The notes beneath the pieces were generated by a model. That model was given only the letters and a program-made list of their open reading frames with translations, did no database searches and was not told the origin of the DNA. Made by a program: the position numbers and the translations under genes. 64,000 bases of DNA, taken from the NCBI GenBank assembly GCA_033064195.1, contig JARBJD010000033.1, forward strand, positions 333,128 to 397,127, written 5' to 3'. Every line of letters starts with the position of its first letter. Position 1 is the first letter of the stretch. The DNA is from Blattamonas nauphoetae (Eukaryota; Preaxostyla; Oxymonadida). Below are positions 10,988 through 22,700 of this stretch, piece after piece.

Positions 10988-12742
10988 ATGGGAAACAATT
11001 CAAACTCAAGACAACACAACCTCATCTGTCCCTTCAACAGGAAAAGGACACCATTGTTTCTCAGAATTGATCCTTGTCCAATCCGCCCAATTTCGAAAGC
11101 GGTAAAACCGTTCCTGTCGCATGTGGAATTCGTTCGGGAAGGAAACACATTCGACGACATAGCCACTCAAAAAGCGTGTCAACTTCTGCACAGGCTCAGG
11201 ACCTTCGCGGCTCACATGATCCTCTTCGACCTTGTTCCAAAACGCGATGGCTCGTTTTCTGGTTGCATCGAGTCAATTCTTCTGCTCCTCGCTTTACCCA
11301 ACAAGAAAATTGTTGAGAAAACCGTGTTGCTTTTATCCGAAGTTCTGGCCAACTCAAATGGTCTACTCCGTTTCGATTTTCTCCAATCTGGCTTCTTCTC
11401 ACTTCTTCCCAAAACATTCTTCGAACACGAAATGCACCTCGTCCCTTCCAAAAAGATTGCAGATTGGGATATCAACGAACTGGGGATGATGAATGTCGCG
11501 TATTCCTGCTTGTCAATTCTTCGTCCCAATTCAAGGAACATAATCTGCAGAGAACGAAAAATCGGCATGGATGTACCCTGTAGGTTATCGGGAGACTGTA
11601 GGTTGTGGAGCGACTGTGTGAGAGAGAGGGACTATGAGAGGGGGGAATATGGAAAATATTTAACTTCACATAGAGTTACATCATTTCATGATTTTATTTG
11701 AAAATCGGTTCAGAGGAACTTGTGGATTTTCTCGAACACATTTGTTTCAATGGACATTTCGCGATCTGCAGTGTTTATTGGTTGAAGACGGAGAAGAAAC
11801 GAAGGTAAATAGTGAATATATGCGAAATGAATTGGAATTAATGACAATAGTGTCCATTTGATTCGACAATCTCTGACATTGTTGTTGTGGTCTTGATCGA
11901 GGATCACGACCAGTTATGATTGAAACAGAAAATAGAGTTCAACCTGGACAGTGATATGGATAAAGAAACCGAATATGAAAAGAATAATTGCAGAAAAGAG
12001 TGTAATTCTGAGAATAGTGAAAAGTTGGACGATGAAGGATGAATGAAGCCCGTTGTGGTCTCTGGCATGGCTTATGGAGCGGAATGAGTCGAGAACGCAG
12101 TGTTGAGTCACAACCTACAGAGTACCAAAACAACCTACAGGCTCCCTTTCGCAACCTACAGAGTCCCTTTTCGCAACCTACGGGGTCCCTTCAACCTACA
12201 GTCTCCCGATAACCTACAGAGTACATACATGCCGAAAAATCTCGCAAGACACATTCAACCACATCTACTTCCACAAATTCCTCCTTCCCTTCGAACCGTT
12301 TCTGACGTTGATCTGCCGAAACAGAAGGCGTCTCCCGGATTGTGGAGATTCCATATCTTTTGTGGGTGTTCTTGGACTGATTGTCGAGCACTCGCCGTTC
12401 ATGGATGAGATGACGCAGCTCGTGCTGTCTTCATCGTTTACCATCACTTTCACCGACACTCTTGTTTTCTTCGATTGGAGAAAGTTGACCAATCGTCTTC
12501 TTCGGGATATGAAGGATGGGTTGCTAACATGGAAAGTGAATGCTCCAGCTGTTCAGCAGCGAGGACAGCAGATTCTGTCCAAACTACGCGAGGAAGGCGT
12601 TTCGGACGAGTTCGAGCTGTATTTTCGTCGGGCTGCGTTTGGTCAAGGCGACTCTTTTGTCTTCCAAAGCGCACTGCTCCTCCGCTTTTTGGGAGGGAAT
12701 GTACCGTTTTTGGCAAGCAGTTGGTGGTACAACCAATCCTAA
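10988..12742 (+). pseudogene. Helical-repeat (ARM/HEAT-like) family gene split by a transposon
   Basis: Paralog of 13,087-14,097. The first half (to 11,562) and second half (from 12,241) align with that gene in order, including ICRERxI at the break, then an NRRR motif, VEHSPF(I/M)xEMTQ and EEGxSDExEL. Between them sits a 672-bp element with a short target duplication. Element plus one target copy is 678 nt, a multiple of three, so the two halves remain in the same frame; translation from the first half ends inside the element at 11,701. The start at 10,988 or upstream at 10,898 is uncertain. The fold is inferred from Leu-rich amphipathic helices. Function is unknown. Confidence 0.8.
11563..12234. 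mobile_element. Non-autonomous terminal-inverted-repeat element (MITE)
   Basis: The terminal inverted repeats are about 43 bp. The left begins CGGCATGGATGTACC and the right, reversed, begins CGGCATGTATGTACT; both continue through a shared CTGTAGGTTATCGGGAG. AAAAAT flanks both ends (11,557-11,562 and 12,235-12,240) as a target duplication; it could be read as 8 bp, CGAAAAAT. The right end has about six copies of CAACCTACAG, typical of subterminal transposase-binding repeats. No transposase is encoded. The superfamily is unassigned. Confidence 0.9.
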
Positions 12743-13086
12743 ACGAGGACTGACGACTGGACATGACCCGAGATGCGGAGGAAATCTATTTCAACAATTC
12801 TGATCAAGGGTGTGAGAAAAACACTGTGTGATGCTGGGACGCTTCTTCTTTTTGGAGTTGTCAAGGCCAAGATTGATATTGTCTGATCAACTTTTCCAAA
12901 TGTCCTGGAAATGAATTCAGCGAACCAAACAGGTCTGTGGGTTTAATATCGTTGTAACTCAGCTAAGTCCTCTCATTAAGAAGTATGATTGCTTCAATAT
13001 CGAAAAAAGTGCAAATGACATATTTGAAATTCAGTAACTATTTCTTATGGTTTGGATCAAATCGTCATCTCTTATCTCATTGCGTT

Positions 13087-14097
13087 ATGGAAACCAACCG
13101 AGATTCGAAGCCCTTGTTTCTGATAATCAAACCCTACTCCTTCAGAGGTTGCGAACAAGCTTCTTTTCCGTTCCAGTCGCTTGTTAGCTTTGTCCAGGGT
13201 GGAAACTATCTCAATGACGAAGCCACTAGAAAAGCCTACCTTCTCCTTCGATGGCTCCCATGTACAATTGACACTGCCATTGCAGCCGAAAAGATTCTCT
13301 TCGATCTTGTTCCAACACAGGATCACTCTTGTTCTGGATTCACCAAGTCAATGGTGGTGCTCCTCACATCATCCAACAAGGAGCTTGTCAAATCAACATT
13401 GGAGTTTCTGGATTTTGTTGTGCACTACAGCTCGTTTTCAGCCAGATTCGATCTGCTGGCGTCTGGTTTCTTCCAACTCCTCCCAACAGCATTCTACGAA
13501 CAAGAAATGCATTTGATGTCTCTTCCCGAATTATTTCTGATTGAAAATTTACACCGAATCGTTTTATGTTCACATCCAACATCAACTCGAAGAATCTGCA
13601 GAGAAAGACAAATATCAACCAACACTTTTCATCAGATCTTCATCGACATGTTTCTACATCCCATAAAACCATTTCTGGAGTTCATCTTCCACAATCGTCG
13701 CCGAATCAGAGATAATGGCATGGCTGAAGCCTTCTCGTTCTTGCTCGGCGGTTTGGTTGAACACTCGCCATTCATCGAAGAGATGACTCAGTACTTGTTG
13801 TCTTCTTCACTTGCCATCGCCCTCACCGACTTTCTTCATTTCATTAAAGCATCGCATGTGGCCTTCTTTCTTCTTCGGGGAGTGAAGAATGGAATCAAAT
13901 CTTGGCAAAAGGAAGATCCAGTTGTTCAGAAGCGGGGAGCGTTGATTCTGTTCAAATTGAGCGAAGAAGGCCTTTCGGACGAGATCGAACTGCACATCCG
14001 ATGCTGCGGAGATGATGACAAGGAATTATGTGGTGTCTACATTGGATTGAAGCTGATCCACGATTTAGGTGAAAATGCTCCGTTCAGGTGGGATTAA
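13087..14097 (+). CDS. Helical-repeat (ARM/HEAT-like) family protein, unknown function
   Basis: 336 aa from the ATG at 13,087, chosen because similarity to the paralog at 10,988 begins there; an in-frame ATG at 12,985 would add an unconserved 34 residues. The protein is Leu-rich with amphipathic helices and short turns throughout, no signal peptide and no clear membrane segment. Shared family motifs are an FDLVP block near residue 70, SGFFQLLP, ICRERQI, NRRR, VEHSPFIEEMTQ and EEGLSDEIEL near the end. It appears intact. It lies between the transposon-disrupted paralog and gene C. A helical scaffold role is inference from composition only. Confidence 0.75.
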   Translation: METNRDSKPLFLIIKPYSFRGCEQASFPFQSLVSFVQGGNYLNDEATRKAYLLLRWLPCTIDTAIAAEKILFDLVPTQDHSCSGFTKSMVVLLTSSNKELVKSTLEFLDFVVHYSSFSARFDLLASGFFQLLPTAFYEQEMHLMSLPELFLIENLHRIVLCSHPTSTRRICRERQISTNTFHQIFIDMFLHPIKPFLEFIFHNRRRIRDNGMAEAFSFLLGGLVEHSPFIEEMTQYLLSSSLAIALTDFLHFIKASHVAFFLLRGVKNGIKSWQKEDPVVQKRGALILFKLSEEGLSDEIELHIRCCGDDDKELCGVYIGLKLIHDLGENAPFRWD

Positions 14098-14287
14098 GAG
14101 GCCCTGTTTGAAGTTGGAGTTATCTTATTTTGAATCATTACGAGACCATCACACATCTTTCCATGTGATCCAATTTCGAGTGAAATGATGAAGAACGACG
14201 ATTGAGAATAGGAGCACCCGTTTTTGATAAATGGAAGAGAATGACGAAGAATAAAGTGAATTGAATGTGATGAGAGAAGAGCTCGGA

Positions 14288-16322
14288 TCAGTCCATCTTC
14301 ACTTCCAAACTCCCTCCAACCATCGACGCCTCTCTCAACACTTCCGACGAGACAATCTCAACTGAGTCCCCTCGATTGTAAGGATCGACAACGAATCGGA
14401 AGGGGACAGGAATGTTGGAGAAGAAGACTGGCTGTGTCTCTCTATCTTGCGACAGCTTCAATGTTCTCTTTCCTTCTCGTCCATCTGCCTCCAGCACCAC
14501 TCGCTGTCCAACTGCTCCCAATTTGCATGCTGATCCGCTGTGTGATCCCTTGTTGTTCTGCATCGAGTAATGATAGATGGAATGGCAGTCCCATCCAGCT
14601 CCACCTTTCATCTCCAAGAACCAATCCTGCGCTGTCTTTGCTTGTTCTGTCAGATCGGTTGAGATCACTCCGAATGACCATGACCCTGAGACGCCTCGAA
14701 TAATGAAAGTGATTCGCACGACGACTACTCCGAATGAATGCGAGAGAAGATGGTAGTTGCCATTTGCTGTCTTTCTGAATACATTTCCTTCGAGAGCGAC
14801 CTTGTCTTGTTGGAACACTTCGATCGCTGCTACACCTTCCTTCACATTTCGTCGTCTCTCTTCCTCTTTTCTCATCCTTTCTTCATATTCCTTTCTCTTC
14901 TTTTCCTCTTCTCTCTTCTTCTCTTCCTGTTGTCGTCCCTTTTCGATCAATCTTTCGTTCACTCTCCTCATCTCTTCCAACTCCCTTTTCTCTTTTTCTC
15001 GTTCTGCTTCTATTTCTTTCATTTTTCTTGAGAACTCTCTCTGTCTCTCCTCTTCTGCTTTCTTTGCGGATATCTCTCTTTCATTCTCACGAATCTTAAT
15101 CTCTCTCCTCTCCTTCTCTCGTTCTTCTCGAAGAATATCTCGATCCTTCTCGATATGTTTCATTCTGTCATCCATCTCCCTTCGAACAGCTGCCAAGTCA
15201 ATCCCAAGAGCTCCAATCTCTTTCGGAGACGTTGATGTGATCGACGATGAGAAATGACGAAGAATCATTCCCCCAACTTTTTCCTGTAAAACACGAACTT
15301 GCTCGTCACATTCGACTTTCTCCAACGATCGCCCAAATGTCACAACAGCCTGCTCGATTCGAGTGAGCGCAAATCCACAGCGTTGGACGAGAGAGAAGCG
15401 ATCAGACATCGCAAAGGGCTCGTGTTGATCATCCTTTCCTTTGTTCGTCGTTCCATGAGATTCACGTGGTTGGGATGAAGACGAGATCATTTGCTTCAAT
15501 CCAGAGCACAATCGGTCCAAAACAAGAAGTGTTGGCACAAGATCCACTTCGCGAGTGTCGCTTTCGATTCGAGTGCAAAGTCTCTCAACAATTCCCGAAC
15601 TCAGCACTCCCTCCATCTCCATCGACGAAAGACTTCCTCCACACAGAAGACTCCAAACACAAATCAAATCGGAACAGAAGGATGAGAACCAGAGAGAAGA
15701 GGAAAGAATGATGAAGAAGAGAGAAAAGAGGATACCCAATCGAGTGCGCGGCCGGTGTCGACAACGAACTGTCTGCATGCTGATCAACAAAAAACAACAA
15801 TAACAACAACGAAAAGATGAGAAAGAAGGAGAAAGAGAAGAAATGAAGAAAGAGCGGAACAAACGGAGGTGAGGACAAGAAGTGAAGGAATCAAGTCACT
15901 CCGAAGTCTCTGTCGTCCTTCTGACACTGATGTCACCATCACACCAATCACACTCGACAGAAGTGCCTGAACACGATCCAAAACAAAACGACGCAAAGAG
16001 CATCATATGGAGAGAAGAAGAGAGACACACCGAAAGGGGTGCTGGGCAGTTCGAAGCAAGACGTTCCGAAAATCTCTCCAACAATCCACTCCGAATCCCA
16101 ATCTCACTTCGTTCTTTCATTTTCGATGATTCTGAAACAACACAAGAAGGAAGAATTGTCAATCAAAAACAAAGGAAAGAGTTCACAAACAAAGCAAAGA
16201 TTTCGAAAGTGTTCATGGGACAGACCTGACCCGAGAATGTTGAACACAGAGAAAGCGATCTTGAATTGGAGAGTGTCATCGCCACTTTTGAATTCATTTT
16301 CACATCTTCTGAATTCCTCCAT
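14288..16322 (-). CDS. Helical N-terminus, long coiled coil and SPRY-like C-terminus (gene C)
   Basis: Model from alignment with gene D: exons 16322-16226, 16131-16031, 15966-15865, 15779-15736 and 15650-14288, at least 568 aa. Introns start GTCTG, GTGTG, GTTTG or GTATC and end in AG. All phases join and match those of D. The first listed exon starts with ATG but is preceded by a 3' splice-like TAG, and D has the same 97-nt exon without ATG. A further 5' exon probably exists; an ATG frame at 16,532 is a candidate. Residues about 1-210 are helical, then ~150 residues of E/K/R coiled coil, then the SPRY-like domain (GQRVVLEADG, TLKLSQD, FFSNIPVPF) shared with A and D. No kinase domain is present. 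Function is unknown; protein binding by the SPRY-like domain is inference. Confidence 0.75.
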
Positions 16323-16758
16323 CTATGGGAGATCATTTCAAGATGGTCGAGAAGCATCGAAAAGAAACAGAACGTCAATGCAATGATGAGAAAATGAACG
16401 ACAATGGATGTCCGAAGATGAAAATGCGAGCGTTGACTGAAAAGCAACACGATTGATCCAAACCAGTCCACCCGAGGTGTGGTCAGTTCCGGACGAGTTT
16501 ATAATAGTTGATTGTGATTGGTTTGGGAGCATTCTGACAGTTGAACCGTGTTATGGTTGGATCGAGTCATTATAGGCAATGGCTTTGTATTGTGCTGCAT
16601 TCGGATTTCAAATCAGATGGGGGGACTCTCAAAGGAGTAATTCACCTATTTTTCCACTCCTTTCTGATTTGGCTCGATCCATCCCTTTAATCAGTCTGAT
16701 TCGTTTTCTCTTCATCTTCGAGCTTATTCAAACCAAACACGAGATATTTCCATCACAG

Positions 16759-19700
16759 ATGATACCTATCTATCTCATCGCTCTATTAACATCTATTGTG
16801 AGATCTCACATCTCTCCAATTCACTCTTCATTATTCGACTTGGACAATCTCCTCACACCATCATTCCGCAATGAATCATCATCAAATTCGCGGGACATCT
16901 CACTTCCGGACGGGGTTGTTCACTCGCATGATTTTAGACTTATTTCTTCGAGCTTGGTGGTGAAGGGTGAACACCAAACAACTCTCAGATATCTGGATGG
17001 AAACCGTGACGAAAGGAATCTTGTCGCGAAAGAAAGCAGCATTCATCAATCAAATGGAATTGCTTGCCTTTTCAATCTGAACAACGCATCACTGTCTGTT
17101 CAGCGTCTCGTCATCGACTTGTCATCCGAGTCTGTCAATCAGGACGTGAAATGTGCCGTGCTTGCTGCATCCACAATTCACGTGTCTTATTGCGAGTTTT
17201 TCTGGACGGCTGCGAACTCAATATTCGTTCTCAGATCCAACTCTCCCTCCGCCCAAATCTCGTCGTCGATCACATTGGCCTGGTGCACACTGAACAATGC
17301 AGTTGGTCATCTGACACCAATTGTGGACGATATGCGGAAAAACAGCTCAACCGATGCTTTCGATTTGAACATAGTTGGAACGACAATCGCGAACATGAAA
17401 GTGGTTGGGGCTGATGGTGTGTGCGTGTCGCAGACTAACCATCGCAACAACATCCCCTTTTTTGAGGGCATCTCGACATCGGTGTCAGAACTACGAATTC
17501 TGAATGTGTCATCTCTTCCTGGGGAAGTGAAAGAAGCGTCGTCGCTTTTTTCGCAGAGAATGGTTGGATGTGCAATTTGGGGAAGCAACAACCATCTTTC
17601 GGGAAGTGTGCTGCGCGATGTGAATGGAGGAGGGTCATTTCTTTGTTCGAACAGCACATTCGACTGGTGCCACACGACATCCTCCGAACGCCCGTCGATC
17701 TCCCCCAGCCCTTCCCCGACCATCGCCAGCCACTCCTTTCCAACCACTCCCAGCATCTCCAACCAAAACGAACCTGAAGACGATCCATACACGGAGAAGA
17801 CGTTTGATGGAGTGGACCGGTTGAATATCACCGCTGCTGCCGTCACATTCACAAAGTGCCAGTTCACAAACATGCACTACACAGCCACGTCCTCCTCGCA
17901 ATCACTCGCTGGTGGATCGGCCCTCTATTTCTTCTCATCCAGCAACGCCGTGTCCCTCGTGTCGTGCTCCTTCTCAAAGTGTTCCGTGACCAGCTCGGCG
18001 AGGGTGTATGGCGGCTGTGTGTTCATGTATGATCTTCGCACAGCAACAAACACTGTCGACGCGTGCACCTTCGCTGACTGGTATCCTTCAGCCACCAACA
18101 AGGACAGGCAATATGGAGGGGGGTTGGGCATGTATTATACATCAGCTCCACTTTTGCTCACAAACAGCAATTTCACGTTGAGTGGAGATACGACGAACAC
18201 GAACCATGGTGGATTCGTCTCGTTCTACCTGACGACAAACACGCAGTCCACAACAATCTCGAAGTGTCGGTTTTTGGGTGACACAAGAACGACTGGAACG
18301 CTGTTTTTTATCTCGTCAGACCGCGTGCCAGCTGCATTCCTCTCTGTGACTGATTCGCTGTTTCTCGAAACAAATTCTTCTCTTAACATCGGAAGCGTCA
18401 TTTTGACAGAATCATCGCAATTCACACGAAACGAATTCACCAACACATCAATCAGAATCTTCGGAATGAGTAGCAAAGTCCATCCCCAAGTCCTTGTTGA
18501 CAACAAACTCGACCATTGTTCCATCGATTGCTCGTCCAATGACCAGGTGCACTTCTCAGAACTCTCGTTCACTGGCAAGTCGGATGCCAGGGACCCGTGT
18601 GTCAAAGTCTACAACGCAATGTGTGTTGTTTTCCACAAGTGTTCCTTCACTGACTGCTCACCATTGAATAATCAATACAGCATCTTCAATTCCGAACGCG
18701 TGAAGTCACTCGTGGTCGATTCGTGCTCCTTCACGCGATGCACGGGCGGGTCGTCAGTTGTGCTCCTCCGCGAATCGTACGCCTTCTTCCATTTCTGCTC
18801 CTTCGCCAATCTGACTGGACGAGACTGCACTTTCATGACTCTGTCGTCAAACTACGCCAGTTTCTTCGAAGGATGTCGATTCGATCTGCAGAATTCATAC
18901 GATTACGACATCGTCGTCGTTAATACTGACTACACGTTTCTGAGCAGCACAACTATGGTTGGATGCACTTCCAATCGAAAGATGTACTATCGAGATGCGA
19001 AGTCTTCGAAAGCAGAATTGAAGGCTGTCACAGTCATCGCTGTCGAAGCCAGCAAGAACGAGATGAGAGTGGGAACATGGCCAGCAGAATCTGAAGAAGA
19101 TCCCAAACAACAAATCCCAACTTTCTCGTCGCTTTCAGAAGCCCTCGCTGTACTTCCCACTCCACCAAAGGACACCTTCATCACTCTCTCATATGGCAAC
19201 TTCACTGAGCCCAGTCTGATTGAGATGTCACAGCTCGTCGAGATTGTCGGCTTTGCGTTGAACATCAGCGATGTCCGCTCGACAAAGTTGACGACCAGTG
19301 GCTTCGTCTCCAAAGCGAATGGCAAGCTCACTCTCCGCTCAATTCGACTCGTCCCTTCGTCGACTTCGTCGGTTCTTGCTTCGACAGAAGACAGTGGATG
19401 TCTGAATCTGCTGAATGTGGTTGTGCAGGACCTCTCTTCACACTCCGCTTGTTTGCTTCAGTTTAAGGCAGGTTCATCAGAGATCCGTCACGCGTACTTT
19501 ACGAACATCAAATCAGCAGAATCGCTGATCTGTGTGTCGGGAACATCCTCCCTCGCCATCACCAACACCCTCTTTTCGTCCATCAAGCGAAACAGTCCCA
19601 CGCCAGCTTCCGTGGAAGACACTCAGTGTGCGAGCTGCATTGAGGGAAAGACAAGTGGAACAGTGAAAGTACTGCATTGTCGTTTTGGAGCTTGCACGAC

Positions 19701-22700
19701 GAGCGGGCGAGCAGGAACGATTGATTTGGAGCGGATGGAAGTGACCAGCGCCGTCGAGATGAGTTACTGTTGCTTTGATCGGAATTTCGCTGGATCAGCT
19801 GTTCCCAATGCATCGAAAGGAGACGATGTCGTCCTCAAGTCATTCGAAGCCTACAAAACCCGTCTCGATTACTCGACCATCCAATCCTTCCCATCCCTCC
19901 ACTCCTTCCTGATCGACTCAGAACACCCCATCGTCCCTCCGCCTGCGTTCCTTAATGTTGGTTACGGTTCGGATGCTGCTCTGACTTGGACTTACCGAAC
20001 CAGCTGGCTCAACCTGACCTTCCTCAGCACCTACACCCTCCAATTCCTTCTCGAAACTCGCTGTCAGAACAATGTTAATACTCAAATTCGGTCGAACACA
20101 CCAATTCCACAGTCCATGTCTCCATTCGTCTCCCGGAATTCCACAGTGGAAGTGTCTCTCAATGACCAAACTCGGTCCATACTCACTGTGAGTCAATCGG
20201 GTGTCGTGTTCATCACCCTCCAAAATGCCACATTGTCTTTCAAATATCTCCAGTTCGCATTTCAGCAGCTGACAGTGCCCGCATTCCAATGCGACAAAGA
20301 TTCGTCGATTTTATTCGAAAACACTCGCCTCAAACTCAACAATCCAACACTCACTGCTCCTTTCGTCGAATCTGTCGGTCCACTTGTCTTTGTGAAGTAT
20401 CAAACATTCAACCAACCGATCACTCTGGACAACACTCCCTTTGTCCGACTTGTCCGTGCTTGGAACGACGCGAAGTTCGAGTACACTGACTCAACACCTC
20501 TTCTTGCAAGTTCTCTGAACACTCCATTCATCATCTGCGAGAATGTGAAGAACATTACATTGCAATCGCTGACACTCAATTCTTCTTTCGTCAATTCAGC
20601 GTCGTTTGTATCAGCCACAGATTCAACAATCACCATCAAATACAATAAGATCCAAACTCTCAAGTCAACTGCCAAAGGAGGGTTCCTCTTTCTCGAGAAC
20701 GGTTCAGTCGCATTCAAATCAGGGACAGCGAATTCAAGTTCAGCGACACAAGGCGGAGTGGTTTATTCGGAGCGATCCAAAGTGAGCATTGATAGTGGAA
20801 CCTACTCGAACTGTCAGGCGGAAGAAGGCGGGGTTGCTTTTGTTGTTTCGGCGACTTTGAATGTTTTTGGAGCGTCTTTCGTCTCCAACTCTGCGAAGAC
20901 GGGAGGAGTGTTCTGGTTCGACTTCGGAACCAACTTGACAGCATCGTTGACATCCCGGAATTCAAATCACACTTCCAGCACTGCAACACACGTCGATGAG
21001 AATGGTGTTGGTTGTGGGAAGGGGGGAGCGATCTTTGTGAAGGGGACGACAACCTCGAAGACCCCTCTCGATCTGCTCAGATCTCATTTTGACGGGAACA
21101 CCGCCGCTTTTGGGAATGACGTGTTCGTCGAGGAATCAGTGCTGGGAACGACAGGCCCAAATCTTCTGAAGGACTGTCTTGGCGACTCGCACAGCAGAGT
21201 TCCGCACCTCGAAATCAGCACCGCTAATCTCAACGAGAGCGAGTTCTTCCGAATCTCGGACTTCATCCCGTTCCCGACCATGCAAGTCGAACTTTCAACA
21301 TCGACCGCAAAGGCCGCTCCCTGCAAGTGGACGTTCAGGCCATACTGCAAGACAATCCAGCAGGCTCTCGAATTTCTTCAGTCAACAGCTCCCAACGGAA
21401 GCCTGTTCCAGCGACACTGTGTTCAACGGAACAGTTCAATGACGACTGAGCCAGTTGTTTTGGACAAACACGATCTGCATTATTCAGGCGAAACAGCTAT
21501 AATCACAAACCCCTTCGCTCTTTCTCTCTCCGCGGTGGAGGGAGTCGTGTTCACGATTGACGATGAATCGAGGTTGACCGTTGAAAGGATCGAGTTCTCG
21601 TTGACGTCATCGCACCAAGTTGTGCTGGTGAACTCGAAAGGCGGGCGAGTTGTGATGAACAACTGCTTTGTCAAGAGCGAGAGCGACACAACAACATCGA
21701 AAACGCCGATTAGTTCAAACGGAGACTCGCTCATCATGAACACCGTCTCGTTCTCACCAACACTCACCTCATCACTCGCAGCTCTCTCAGCCCCTCTCGT
21801 CAGGTTTGCTCCAAAAGCATCGGAAGAAGGCCAACTTGGATCGGGGACGTTCAAAGCCACAAATACACGCCTCACCAATCTCACCTTCGAAGGGACAACG
21901 ATGATCGAGTTGATCACTACAGGCGATGTCACTTTCTCAGCCCCGAATCTCGTCAACGTCGAGTCGGATCAACAAGAAGGGGTGTATCTCACACTGAAAG
22001 GACAGAACTTCAAAAAGCAGCTCGAGCCTGAGCAGTGGGACAACAATCTCAAAACAACAGCACACCTCACATCGCTTTTGGGTGAAGATGTTTTGATGGA
22101 CGAAGACGACAAATGGAGAGAGGGATCACTCGTGTATTGGCTGGTGTCTCCTTCGATTGTGATCCAAGTTGGAGCAGAAGAGAATGCTGTCGATCATCCG
22201 AATTGTGGATCGGACACTTTCAAATGCTCCATACTGAATGCGGCCTTCAGATCGGCGATTCTCAACAACCTCCCCACACTCACCCTTCTGACATCAACGA
22301 CGCTCTCGTCGGAACTCCTCGCGACGTCGTCGTTGTTGATCAAGTCGTCGTCAGAAACACAAGAAATTGTGTTTGACGAGAGTGGGTTGATCAAAGTTGC
22401 CAATCTCGCCCTCAAATTGTCGTTTGAGTCGATCATCTTCACAGCTGCCCAAACATGTCAATCAGGCACTCTCTTTGTGATTGAGGAAGGCGAATTCTCG
22501 TTCTCGTCGTGTGTGATCGGGGCGACCAGCAGTGAAACGGCTCTCGTTCTCCCTGCGTCAACAACAACTCTGATCGAAGTGAAAGCAAGTGGAACACTCA
22601 CCCTCATCGACACTCTGATCCAACACATCGCATTCTCGCACGCCACACTCGGAACAGCCATCCGTCTTCATCTCGGCGCGACAGTCTCGTCGAGTGGAAC

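Noticed and set aside
15585-15878. Hydrophobic N-terminus of gene C (MFRSFFISSLSPSFSSF) as a membrane or signal region
   Set aside because: It is intron sequence read through. Alignment with gene D places splice sites on both sides.
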